Of a stretch of 33,844 nt of DNA, positions 8,463 through 16,905 are shown in pieces. The notes below the pieces were generated by a model. It had not been told where the DNA came from. It was given only the letters and a program-made list of their open reading frames with translations, and did no database searches. This stretch comes from DATFXM01 sp035315885 (GTDB taxonomy: Bacteria > Acidobacteriota > Blastocatellia > UBA7656): positions 1 to 33,844 of the forward strand of contig DATFXM010000170.1 in the NCBI GenBank assembly GCA_035315885.1. The letters run 5' to 3'. Position 1 is the stretch's first letter. Each line of letters starts with the position of its first letter. The translations under genes and the position numbers were made by a program.

Positions 8463-8890
8463 GACTAGGAATACTTGATGCCAGTCTACCTCAACTCCGT
8501 CGAACGGAGGAGACGCCGGGGATGAGGAGATCAGGAGAACGGGCGAAGGGGCGAAGGGTCGACGCGATTACGCGGGGACGCGGAGAGAAGGGAGAAGGGA
8601 GGAGGGAACGCTGCGCGTCCCCGCGCCACTCCTCTCCGCGTCTCCGCGTCGCCCCTTCGCCTCATCGCCTTAAAAGTCGCGACTAATTGAACTTCACGCT
8701 CGGTGTATTTTTTCCCTCAGGACGACACTCTCTTTGTAAGAGACGCGTTGCTTTGTCAGATTTTGGGTTCTGAATAACGCGTCCAGTCGAGTCTGCGTTC
8801 CGAAAATAACTGCTCGCCCAATCATGATCAACCGATTCATAGAACGATGAGCGAGAGTTCGCGTCTGTCTGAATCGGAGGTTGCCAGGTA
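8463..8890. other. Intergenic region holding a GC-rich repeat
   Basis: No gene lies between the broken DinB gene and the Crp-type regulator. The main content is the hairpin-forming repeat at 8518-8671, described separately. The last 200 bases hold the promoter region of the regulator, but no strong sigma-70 hexamers are evident. Confidence 0.4.
8518..8671. repeat. Dispersed GC-rich palindromic repeat, copy 1
   Basis: The segment opens with GGGGATGAGGAGATCAGG and GAACGGGCG. It runs through GCGAAGGGGCGAAGG and ACGCGGGGACGCGGAGAG, then returns as the near reverse complement (CTCTCCGCGTCTCCGCGTCG, CCCCTTCGCC). The two arms could form a long imperfect hairpin around a purine-rich middle (AAGGGAGAAGGGAGGAGGG). 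The opening module and the CGCGTCC-type units recur at 22291-22420. Confidence 0.65.
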
Positions 8891-9733
8891 ATGTCTGACA
8901 ATAACAGAGTAATGTATGCGCGCGTCGGGGCGAACTCGCATGCCGGTGGGGATCGAGCGGCCAGTGAAGATCGAGCGGTCAGTTTCTCGCGTGCGAGGCC
9001 GAGCGATCCCGGGACCGTCGAGAAGCTCTTGGCCCTGAGTCGCGTCACTGCCCTAAACACAGTGCCGGCGGCGGCCATGAACGCAATGGCCAGAGCAGCA
9101 GTTTTCGCAGACTTCGAGAAGGGCGATGTGATTTACAACGTTGGTGAGCCGATTGACAGTCTCTGCCTCGTCTCCCGCGGGAGAGTTATCTCTTCCTGTT
9201 TTTCTCCCGGCGGGAGGGCGTTGATGAAGCTTATACTCCGCAACGGAGTATTCAGCGAGGTGCTGGTAGATGCTAACTACCAGGGGCGTTGTCAGGTGCG
9301 CGCGCACATCGACACTCGGCTGTGCCGGATTGACGAAGCGGACTTTCTGAGGTTGTGCGAGATGCATCCAGCGCTGGCCACCGCGCTTGCCAGGTTGATG
9401 ACCGAGAGGTGGACGCAGACGCTGCAGGACTTGGAAGATACGGTGTTCCTCAACGCCCGCCAACGGGCACTTAAGTTGCTCGACAAACTGTCTAACGAAA
9501 CGCGCGACGAGGTAGGAGTTGGCGGCAGGCCTCTGATTGAATTCTCACAGGATGAGCTGGCGAGGCTCACCGGTGTGACTCGCGAGCGCATGAACTGTGT
9601 GCTCCGTTCTTTGGAAGATGCAGCAGTGATTCAGATACGTCCTCGTGCCTTGAGGATCAATTCAGTGAACCTGGCTCAAGCGATGATCGAAGAGGGGCTC
9701 GGTTGCGTTCGCGTTCAATCGGCGGAAACGTAG
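8891..9733 (+). CDS. Crp/Fnr-family transcriptional regulator
   Basis: A 280-residue regulator with a cyclic-nucleotide-binding-like beta barrel (about 65-175; FEKGDVIYNVGEPIDSLCLVSRGRV is the typical first half) and a C-terminal winged helix (about 195-260; FSQDELARLTGVTRERMNCVLRSLEDAAVI contains the recognition helix). Residues 1-45 are a longer, low-complexity, charged N-terminus than usual. There is no N-terminal Fnr-type cysteine cluster, so an oxygen-sensing iron-sulfur cluster is not indicated. The arginine-serine signature of cAMP-binding members is not obvious either, so the signal is unknown. ATG 8891 has CGGAGG and CAGG upstream. It is convergent to the multiheme cytochrome gene, which starts about 2.4 kb away, so a regulatory link is only possible, not shown. 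Confidence 0.85.
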   Translation: MSDNNRVMYARVGANSHAGGDRAASEDRAVSFSRARPSDPGTVEKLLALSRVTALNTVPAAAMNAMARAAVFADFEKGDVIYNVGEPIDSLCLVSRGRVISSCFSPGGRALMKLILRNGVFSEVLVDANYQGRCQVRAHIDTRLCRIDEADFLRLCEMHPALATALARLMTERWTQTLQDLEDTVFLNARQRALKLLDKLSNETRDEVGVGGRPLIEFSQDELARLTGVTRERMNCVLRSLEDAAVIQIRPRALRINSVNLAQAMIEEGLGCVRVQSAET

Positions 9734-9783
9734 ATCAGAAGTTCAAACGGCTTGTTGTCTCCTTCGGCTTCACTCTCTCACCG

Positions 9784-12105
9784 TCACTTCTTCCTGGGCA
9801 CCCCTTCCGATGTCCAATAAATCGGATCTGCGTTCTTGCCCGCGCTTATTTCACGATCCGAATGTATGTGCCACGGCACCGCTTCGACGCGCGCTGTCTC
9901 GTCGCGCTTGATGTACTCGTTGGCGAGATAGTGGATGCGCCAGTCTTCGAATTTGTCCAGATAGATGAGGTTCGTCTTGTCGGCAACTTCCTTCGCGCCG
10001 GTCTGACGATAGGCGTCAACAATGTAGTAAAGCGCGATGATGTCGTCGGGATCGATTTGCAGCACTCGCTCGAACGTTGCCCGCGCCTCCTCGTGCCTGC
10101 CTAGCGCCCTGTAGCACTCACCCATCTGGTTGAGTATCAGGCGATCGCGAGGGAACCGCGGCTCAATCAGCTTGAACAGCTCGAGCGCGGCAGCAGGCTT
10201 GGCCGCCAGTCTCAGCAGTGCCCCCTTGTAGTAAAGCGCTCTGGCGTTGGTCGGATTGAGAGCAAGCGCCCTGTCGAGCAGCGAGTGCATCTCTGCGAAA
10301 TTAGTCCACGAGCTGGCCAGCGCCTGGTTGATGTAGCCGTCCTCATAAGCCGGATTGATCAGGGTTGTTCTCTCAAACGCGCGGCGCGCGTCGGCGAACA
10401 TCAGTTGGTCGAGACAGGCGATTCCGAGATTGTTGAAACGAATCAGGTCCTTCTCGTCGAGCTTTGTAGTTGACGGACGGTTCTCTCCGATGTTTAAGGT
10501 AATTGCCGTCCGCGCCATCTCAACGATTGGATAGTCCAAGCTTTTTCCAAGCGCCCAGTCGCTAAAGAACCGGTTGAACTTGCGGTACAAGATGCGCGCA
10601 GTGATGCGAATCGGTCCGGTAGTTTCACGGGGAATGGTGAACTGATAACGAACAAGTTCGCTTCTTCCGGGTGCGATATAGTTGTCATAAGCCCTGCCGC
10701 GCGTGGACCAAATGTTATGGCGGCGCACCCACTCGCCTCCTTCAGTAACCTGGACCGATTGAAAAATGTGAGCGGCTTGATCGAGCTCGCCGTTGCGTTT
10801 CACGAAACCGCTTTGATAAATCGGGTGACCGCTCGAGTCTTCAACTGTCAGCTCCACCCAGGGCTCGAAGAAGTCCCGCAACTCGGTTGGAAAGAAGTGC
10901 CCGACTGTTCTATTTGAGATCACGACGCCGAGCGTGATGGTGTCTCCGGGGTCGAGCGCGAATTCGCTCTTGTCGATCGGCGCGATCACCGTTTCATCGG
11001 GTTTCAGGTATCCGCGGTAGAGCGCGGCGTCGAGGATGCTGATCGCCGTGAAGCCATTGGTGAGGTTGATTCCCGCTACACCCTTTCTCAAGGTTATCAG
11101 GTCGGTCGCTTCTCGTTGCGTAGGATATGCCGGGCCCTTCTTCAACGTGAAGATGTCTACGCCGAGACGATCGTCCTTCAAGAACTCGGCGACCGCCTGC
11201 TCTTGTTCTTTGAAACCATAGAAGTGCGGAATTGCCGTATTCGAAGCCGGCCAGCGATGCGACGCGATCTTCCCCTGTTTACTCGCCAGGTCAACCCGGG
11301 CCTGCTCCGGTTTCATATGGCACGATTGACAGGTGTTGCGAGGCTTCTTATAAAAAGGAAGCGGTGATTCGTTTGAGTGCGAGCTCATCTGCCACTCATC
11401 GTAGGATGAAAAAGCGCGTCTCCATTTGTAGTTTTCGATTTCGCGCGGTAGCGCCGATTTGTGACAGACTGCGCAGAACTCCGGTGTCTTGTAAAAGTCC
11501 TTCATCATCGCCCGGCGGTGCGCGGCGACGTTTGCAAGAATCGTTTGGTCTGTGACTTTGCCCTGCCACGGCTGACCCTGTTCGTCCAGCAGCAGTGCAG
11601 GCGGACGAATCTCGTAGCTCCCAATCCCTTCCAGCCGCGTGATTCGTTCAATCGAATGACATACCGTGCAGGTTACGCCCTCTTCGTCGAAGGGCCGCTT
11701 GATCCTGGAATCTTTTGTGAGAGACCCTGATACCAGCGCGATGGGATTGTGACAGCTTTCGCAATGACGAGTGTACTCGATGCCATTCTGATCGATGAAC
11801 AACTCGACGTTTTTCTTGTAGAAGGGTTCGCGGAAACTGTTGCGGTGTGGCGATTGCTGCCACTGCGCGTGCGCATCCTGATGACAGCGCGCGCAGTACG
11901 AGGCTGGGACGAACTTGTCAGCGCTGATGAATGATCCGGTTGTCGTTCGCACCTCGCCTGGCGCAAAGAGGTTGGGGCCAAAAGGCAGGTTGTAGGGTCG
12001 AGTCCGGTCCTCTCCGCCGGCCCTGGCATTGGTAAGAGTACAAAACGCGATCAACACCAAAGCCAAGCCGGTAATCGCCGATGGAAGTCGATTCGCTGGC
12101 TTCAC
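9784..12105 (-). CDS. Exported five-heme cytochrome c fused to TPR repeats
   Basis: A 773-residue exported protein. A signal segment (about 5-28) is followed by five CXXCH haem-binding motifs in the first 290 residues: CARCH, CESCH, CTVCH, CAVCH and CQSCH. The spacing resembles cytochrome c554-like multiheme proteins. A beta-rich middle follows (about 330-560), then at least four TPR repeats (for example NARALYYKGALLRLAAKPAAALELF and GECYRALGRHEEARATFERVLQIDPDD). It presumably carries electrons in the periplasm or at the outer membrane, with the TPR part binding a partner; no redox substrate is indicated. GTG 12105 is chosen because AAAGGTGG lies just upstream (12112-12119). An ATG at 12159 would put 18 residues before the ribosome site, inside a hairpin. 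It is downstream of, and probably cotranscribed with, the unknown secreted protein. Confidence 0.85.
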   Translation of the reverse strand: MKPANRLPSAITGLALVLIAFCTLTNARAGGEDRTRPYNLPFGPNLFAPGEVRTTTGSFISADKFVPASYCARCHQDAHAQWQQSPHRNSFREPFYKKNVELFIDQNGIEYTRHCESCHNPIALVSGSLTKDSRIKRPFDEEGVTCTVCHSIERITRLEGIGSYEIRPPALLLDEQGQPWQGKVTDQTILANVAAHRRAMMKDFYKTPEFCAVCHKSALPREIENYKWRRAFSSYDEWQMSSHSNESPLPFYKKPRNTCQSCHMKPEQARVDLASKQGKIASHRWPASNTAIPHFYGFKEQEQAVAEFLKDDRLGVDIFTLKKGPAYPTQREATDLITLRKGVAGINLTNGFTAISILDAALYRGYLKPDETVIAPIDKSEFALDPGDTITLGVVISNRTVGHFFPTELRDFFEPWVELTVEDSSGHPIYQSGFVKRNGELDQAAHIFQSVQVTEGGEWVRRHNIWSTRGRAYDNYIAPGRSELVRYQFTIPRETTGPIRITARILYRKFNRFFSDWALGKSLDYPIVEMARTAITLNIGENRPSTTKLDEKDLIRFNNLGIACLDQLMFADARRAFERTTLINPAYEDGYINQALASSWTNFAEMHSLLDRALALNPTNARALYYKGALLRLAAKPAAALELFKLIEPRFPRDRLILNQMGECYRALGRHEEARATFERVLQIDPDDIIALYYIVDAYRQTGAKEVADKTNLIYLDKFEDWRIHYLANEYIKRDETARVEAVPWHIHSDREISAGKNADPIYWTSEGVPRKK

Positions 12106-12130
12106 GGGAACCCACCTTTCGATATAGATC

Positions 12131-12160
12131 AGTGGCCCGACGATGATCGACCGGGCCACT
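12131..12160 (-). terminator. Perfect 9-bp hairpin between the unknown gene and the cytochrome gene
   Basis: AGTGGCCCG (12131-12139) and CGGGCCACT (12152-12160) pair perfectly around 12 nt. It begins about 30 nt past the TAG at 12191 that ends the extended frame of the upstream gene. No T tract follows, so it may be a processing or attenuation structure instead of a full terminator. Confidence 0.4.
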
Positions 12161-12190
12161 CATCCGTTTTCCGCGGCGAGGCGCCACCTG

Positions 12191-12364
12191 CTACGGCTGC
12201 GGGCAGGGAGGCGTATTGGGATCCGGGCAGAACTCGCCGGTCTGTCTTAAACAGCAGAAGTTCGCTCTGATCCTTGGAGTCTGTTCGGAACCGTCTGGAT
12301 TTTTTACCGTGACCAGAAACGCGTCCTGGGCTATGGCCCCCGACCGGGGGTCAGGAATAACCGG
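12191..12364 (-). other. In-frame coding-like extension beyond a TGA codon
   Basis: Directly after the TGA at 12367-12365 the same frame stays open for 57 codons to a TAG at 12193-12191. It reads PVIPDPRSGAIAQDAFLVTV, then KNPDGSEQTPRIRANF, then a cysteine-rich end CCLRQTGEFCPDPNTPPCPQP. The composition looks like real protein, and the extension ends just before the hairpin at 12131-12160. Either the TGA is a nonsense mutation (one step from CGA, Arg), a sequencing error, or a codon that is decoded. Confidence 0.6.
12334..12353 (-). promoter_or_regulatory. Hairpin just after an in-frame TGA, bSECIS-like
   Basis: On the minus strand CCCCC (12350-12346), loop GGTC, and GGGGG (12341-12337) form a stable stem, extendable by two pairs past an A.C mismatch. 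The apical loop begins 19 nt after the TGA and contains GGTC. Bacterial SECIS elements typically have a guanine among the first loop bases at about this distance, and the E. coli fdhF element is similar. The hairpin is seen; the selenocysteine role is an inference. Confidence 0.35.
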
Positions 12365-13123
12365 TCATATAACCCAGGGGAAACCTTGCGACCCATCGAG
12401 AGGCCGGTTTCGTATCTCCACCAGCCCTTGAGCTGCGAGGTTGTCAATCAAACTGGCACTGGTAAGGATGGGCGTGCCATCCAGATCACGGCCGTTCACC
12501 GCTGCAATCGGATCGAGAACTTTGCGGCCTTCGTCGGTAAAGGCCCTCGGCGTGTAAACCACAAACGCGAGAATCCAGAGTCCAAGTGGGTTGTTGCTGA
12601 AGTAGCCATTGCGCGTGTCGAAGATATTATCCTGTCGCCTGTTGGGAGGAGCCGGGCTGAGTATCGACCCTGCGCTGGCCTTTGGAAACAGGAAAGCGCG
12701 GAAGCTGTTCGCGATGTTAAATGCAATTTGACCGGCGGCGGTCAGATTGCCGTTAGCGTCGCGGTCGAAGGTGTTTGGGAATGCAGTCCCCATTATCGAG
12801 TAATAGATGAGGTTCCCCGAGTTGTTGAACCCGCCTGTTGTTTCGAGGACCCGGATGTTGCGGCGGTTGGGATCAGTGTTGGAGTTGTCAACAACCCAGT
12901 GCGTTGGATTGCGATCTGGATTGCCCACGCGCTCCCGAATATTGGCAGCATTGATACCGTTCGCATGGTAGAAGTTGTCGGTAAAGTCGAATGGCGGCGG
13001 GTTAGGGTCTCGTCCTGACGCGACCCTCCCTGACGTACTGCCCATGCCCGGGAGCGCGACAACCATCAGCAAGTTGATCACCGCCAGCCAGACAGGCAGT
13101 TTCAGTCTCTTGTTGGTCTTCAA
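12365..13123 (-). CDS. Unknown exported protein encoded upstream of the multiheme cytochrome
   Basis: The family is not recognised. The predicted protein has 252 residues to the TGA, or 310 if the TGA is read through to TAG 12193-12191. TTG 13123 is proposed as the start because GGGAGAG lies about 10 nt upstream and the product then begins MKTNKRLKLPVWLAVINLLMVVALPG, a clean signal peptide. An ATG at 13309 would put 62 charged residues before it. The mature part is rich in Asn, Asp and Pro (DPNPPPFDFTDNFYHANGIN; FDRDANGNLTAAGQIAFNIAN) and has no cysteines before the TGA. It lies about 85 nt (from its TAG) upstream of the cytochrome gene on the same strand, suggesting joint function in extracytoplasmic electron transfer. 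That function is inferred from position only. Confidence 0.65.
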   Translation of the reverse strand: MKTNKRLKLPVWLAVINLLMVVALPGMGSTSGRVASGRDPNPPPFDFTDNFYHANGINAANIRERVGNPDRNPTHWVVDNSNTDPNRRNIRVLETTGGFNNSGNLIYYSIMGTAFPNTFDRDANGNLTAAGQIAFNIANSFRAFLFPKASAGSILSPAPPNRRQDNIFDTRNGYFSNNPLGLWILAFVVYTPRAFTDEGRKVLDPIAAVNGRDLDGTPILTSASLIDNLAAQGLVEIRNRPLDGSQGFPWVI

Positions 13124-13605
13124 GGCTTTCTCTCCCTTCGCGAATATTTCCTGCCCTCCGTAGCCGCCGTACAGGACCTGGCCAAGATCGGAGGGGCTTA
13201 CGCTTTTGTTAAGGAGCAGTGTCAGCTCGACTCGGAACCCTTCGGATTCTATTACGCGATTACGGGAACCTCTATGAACCGTTTTATGCAGGTGTGAACA
13301 ATGTAACACGGCGCAAGCAGCCGTTATCCTCGATGATAAATGCCCGCATGAGGCAACGCTTTCACGCCAGCAGCGGCCTTGAATTGTCGCCTTGACTCGA
13401 GTAAATGAGGGCTAATAGGCTAACGGGCGAGGTCAAAAGCGACCGTCGTAGTCGAGTTGGTATCATCCGCAGCGCTGGAGGATCTCCGCTTAGGCTTCAC
13501 GCCCTCGCAGCCACGGAAATCAGCGCCAACCTGATCGCCGGTGCAAGGTTAGTGAACCGGCCTTCGATCTCACGCTATCGAGTCCCGACTGTCAGAAAGT
13601 ACGTT
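13124..13605. other. Divergent intergenic region
   Basis: It separates the minus-strand cytochrome pair from the plus-strand TonB-dependent receptor. A weak sigma-70-like promoter for the receptor is TTGACT (13392-13397) with TAATAG (13413-13418), spacing 15. The receptor frame is open back to ATG 13405, but the 67 extra residues precede the signal peptide and are not credible. No sigma-54 (GG-N10-GC) site was found. Confidence 0.35.
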
Positions 13606-16600
13606 ATGAGATGCATCATTCCTAACGTTTCTCTTAGTCGTAGCTTCTGCAGATTGATTGCCGTTGCCGGCTCCCTGTGCTTAGCCGCCGGCGCTGAGAC
13701 GGTTACCGTTTTTGCCCAGGCTGACGTTGCGCACTCAACCCTCAAGGGCAAAGTAACCGATCAAGTTGGAGCACCGGTGGGCGCTGCTACCATCACCGTC
13801 TTAAGCGCCGGTCGCGGGGTCGTACGCAGCGTCAAGACGGATGACGAAGGGGCTTATCAGGTGCCGCTATTGCAACCCGACACCTACGAACTGCACGTCG
13901 AGGCTTCCGGGTTCCAGCCGCAGGTTTTGCAGAAGGTGGTGCTGACGGTAGGGCAGGTCGGCGTTTATGACATCAGACTACATCTCGGCCACCTCACCGA
14001 GGAGGTCACTATCAGCGCCTCCGCGACGCTTATCGAAACCGAACGCACACAGCAGTCCGACACCATCGAACGTGGTCAGATTGCGACCCTGCCAAATCTC
14101 TCGCGCAATTTCACCTCCTACATTTTTACTCTCGCGGGCGTCGCGGACGTGGCGGCGGCGCGGGTGCAGCAGTCGCGCGTCATCCCCATCCCTACATCAG
14201 GCTTTTCTGTCGGCGCGGGCAACGGTCGAAGCAACTATATCTCGATTGACGGAGGCGAGAACGATTCGGGGACCGGCAGTCTGAGAATAAGGAATCTCAG
14301 CGTGGAAGCCGTGCAGGAGTTCCAGGTAAACCGCAACGCTTTCGCTGCCGAGTACGGCTTTACCGCAGGGACAGCGATAAACGTCGTCACGCGGAGCGGG
14401 GCCAACGCATTTCACGGCTCCGGGTATGTCTTTTATCGCTCGGAGGCGACGGCGGCGCGCGACCCCCTGAGTACGAGCGGCCAGAAGGCGTTCGAGCAGA
14501 GAGTCTCGCCGGGACTTACCGTCAGCGGCCCAATTGTCAGAGACAGGGCGTTCTTCTTCACGTCGTTTGAGGCGCTCAAGTACGACATTGCGAGGCTTCG
14601 CTCTTACACCGGTAATGCTTCTTTGCTGGGTCCTACTGCGGCGCAGTCGGTATATCTGCAGAATCTGGTCTCTGGTCCCAACGCAAGCGACATGACTCGA
14701 AGTATCGCCGCGCAACTGCGAACAACACTTGCCACCGCGAGCTACGCGACGACAATCGCGCTGTTGCGGCAAAGTGAGGGGCAGTTTACCGCGCCGAGCC
14801 GCACATACAACTGGACGACCCGCCTCGATTACCACCATAGCGAACGAGATTTCTTCAGCGGGCGCTTCTCCCTTGCGCGAGAAGATAACGACCTGCTTCG
14901 CATCGACAATGTGGAGGCTCCCAGCAACGGAATCATAGAGACCCTTGATGATTACACTGCGGTAGGAACGTGGAATCACATTTTCAACGATCATCTTGTG
15001 AACCAACTGCGTGTTCAGTTTGCTGACGACGACTACCGGCAGGTCTCGCGAGCTCCGGCAAGCGCAAACATCATCATCGCCGGTCTGATAAACTACGGCC
15101 GCCTGCCTACAGTCCCCTTCATCATCGAGCAGAAACGCTACCAGTTTGACGACATATTTAGCGCAAGTCGGGGAACAACGGATTTCAAGGTAGGAGCCTC
15201 CTACAGGCCGGTTGACGCACACCTCGTCACGGAGATCGGGTTTGGTGGCCAGTACCAATTCGCTGCCGGACTCCCTCTTACTCGTGCTTTACCGCCAGCC
15301 GATGTTGCCGAGCTGACCGGGCCGCTAGCACCCCCTGGGGACACGACTTTAACGTCGATTCAGGCCTTCAATTTGGGTCTTCCCTCGATATGGCAGCAAG
15401 GATTTGGTAATCCTGGTTTTCATGCCTGGCAACACAATCTGAGCACGTTCGGACAGGTTTCGTGGAAAGCGACGCCTCGTTTGACCTTCAACCTGGGGGC
15501 ACGACTCAATTACGACGGAGAGCCGTCGCCGCTTGACCGCAACATCAGCCTCTCTCCACGTATCGGTTTTGCTTGGGACCCGTTCGGTAAGGGTGAGACT
15601 GTAATACGTGGGGGGGTCGGTACTTTCTACGCACCGGTCGGGCTTCAGGTTTTACTCTCGGCCACGCTTCAAAGCAGCAGCGGACAGTTCATCAATCTTC
15701 CTTCACGAACGTTGCAAGACGGCGCACAGTCGCCTCCGGCGCTGTGGACTTACGGTGTAAGCCTCGGAAAACTTCCTTTCGAGGCGCTCACCGAGGCAGA
15801 CGTGCGCGCCTTTGGCATAACTCCCGGCCCCAATCAGCCGAACCGTCGCGTCGCCGACGCCGTCGCGGACTACAATAATCCTTATACGGTTCAAGCAAGC
15901 CTCGGCTTTTCTCAACAACTGGCCCGTAACTTCGCGCTCGAGATCGGCCTCCAGATGTACCATGGAGTTCACTTGCCCATCGCGCTCGAAGGAAATTACC
16001 GCGAGAGCGGTCAATTCGTTACGGTGCCCGGTATGCCCGGAAGCGATCTCTTCGGTCCGCGCCTTGAGCGCATTGATCCATCGATCGCGCAAAAGATCCT
16101 GCACTCCTCTGAAGGTAACTCAATCTATTATGGGATGACTGCCTCGCTGCTCAAGAGGTTCAGCAAGGGATTCCAGTTCCGGGCCAGCTACACCTACAGC
16201 AAGGCGCTCGACGACGTGGTGGACTTCGCTGGCAACACGACCCCTTATCTTCCGACGCGACGCTACCTGGATAGAGGCCTCTCCGCCTACGACCTTCGTC
16301 ACAGCTTTGTCGCGAGCGGAAATCTTGAAAGCCCGTTCAAGGCGGGCCCTGACCACTCCTGGATTGCGCGAGCACTTGCTGACATCATGTTGAGCCCGAT
16401 CATTACGCTACGGAACGGGTTCCCATTCAATCTATACATCGGTAGAGACGTGAACGGCGATTTGAATACAACTGACCGGCCGTTTTATGCTCCGCGAAAT
16501 TCGGGGCGAGGCGAAAACTTCTATAGCGTTGATCTCAGAATGAGCAAGCGGTTTTATTTGCGGCGGAATTCGGAGTCGCCAAGCGTGGAGTTCATCGTGG

Positions 16601-16821
16601 AAGCGACGAACTTGCTTAACCACGTCAACTACCTCCGGGTTAATGACATCGTCTGCGGCACGACCGCCCAACCGGGTTTCATCAACGGGTGCGATCCGAA
16701 ATTCCTGAAAGGGCCGTTCGACTTCAAAGGAATTCGTGGCTTGCCGCCGACGGCGCCGCTCGGGTTTGTTGCGGCAGCCCCGCCTCGGCAATTTCAGTTC
16801 GGGCTGAAATTTGACTTATGA
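13606..16821 (+). CDS. TonB-dependent receptor, Oar-like, with carboxypeptidase-regulatory domain
   Basis: A 1,071-residue outer-membrane beta barrel. It begins MRCIIPNVSLSRSFCRLIAVAGSLCLAAGA, a signal peptide; ATG 13606 is chosen for this reason. A carboxypeptidase-regulatory-like beta sandwich follows (about 45-125: STLKGKVTDQVGAPVGAATITVLSAG...YQVPLLQPDTYELHVEASGF). A plug domain comes next (about 130-300: EYGFTAGTAINVVTRSGANAFHGSGYVF) and then a long barrel ending in FQFGLKFDL with a terminal hydrophobic residue. Such proteins are numerous in acidobacteria and import or export unknown large substrates, often glycans or peptides. The neighbourhood gives no clear substrate. The sigma-54 activator gene follows 84 nt downstream on the same strand, so cotranscription is possible. 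Confidence 0.85.
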   Translation: MRCIIPNVSLSRSFCRLIAVAGSLCLAAGAETVTVFAQADVAHSTLKGKVTDQVGAPVGAATITVLSAGRGVVRSVKTDDEGAYQVPLLQPDTYELHVEASGFQPQVLQKVVLTVGQVGVYDIRLHLGHLTEEVTISASATLIETERTQQSDTIERGQIATLPNLSRNFTSYIFTLAGVADVAAARVQQSRVIPIPTSGFSVGAGNGRSNYISIDGGENDSGTGSLRIRNLSVEAVQEFQVNRNAFAAEYGFTAGTAINVVTRSGANAFHGSGYVFYRSEATAARDPLSTSGQKAFEQRVSPGLTVSGPIVRDRAFFFTSFEALKYDIARLRSYTGNASLLGPTAAQSVYLQNLVSGPNASDMTRSIAAQLRTTLATASYATTIALLRQSEGQFTAPSRTYNWTTRLDYHHSERDFFSGRFSLAREDNDLLRIDNVEAPSNGIIETLDDYTAVGTWNHIFNDHLVNQLRVQFADDDYRQVSRAPASANIIIAGLINYGRLPTVPFIIEQKRYQFDDIFSASRGTTDFKVGASYRPVDAHLVTEIGFGGQYQFAAGLPLTRALPPADVAELTGPLAPPGDTTLTSIQAFNLGLPSIWQQGFGNPGFHAWQHNLSTFGQVSWKATPRLTFNLGARLNYDGEPSPLDRNISLSPRIGFAWDPFGKGETVIRGGVGTFYAPVGLQVLLSATLQSSSGQFINLPSRTLQDGAQSPPALWTYGVSLGKLPFEALTEADVRAFGITPGPNQPNRRVADAVADYNNPYTVQASLGFSQQLARNFALEIGLQMYHGVHLPIALEGNYRESGQFVTVPGMPGSDLFGPRLERIDPSIAQKILHSSEGNSIYYGMTASLLKRFSKGFQFRASYTYSKALDDVVDFAGNTTPYLPTRRYLDRGLSAYDLRHSFVASGNLESPFKAGPDHSWIARALADIMLSPIITLRNGFPFNLYIGRDVNGDLNTTDRPFYAPRNSGRGENFYSVDLRMSKRFYLRRNSESPSVEFIVEATNLLNHVNYLRVNDIVCGTTAQPGFINGCDPKFLKGPFDFKGIRGLPPTAPLGFVAAAPPRQFQFGLKFDL

Positions 16822-16905
16822 GTTTTGAATAACCCGCTAAAACGTCCGTGAGTTTTTTCGAGTCAGGTCACGCTACGTCGTGCGATCGCTCGGATACTAT
16901 TGAAG

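Noticed and set aside
13405..13605. N-terminal extension of the first TonB-dependent receptor
   Set aside because: The 67 extra residues precede a normal signal peptide, are arginine-rich and have no ribosome site.
14197..15258. 353-codon open frame on the minus strand
   Set aside because: It lies entirely inside the TonB-dependent receptor gene in antisense, has arginine-rich, non-family sequence and no ribosome site.
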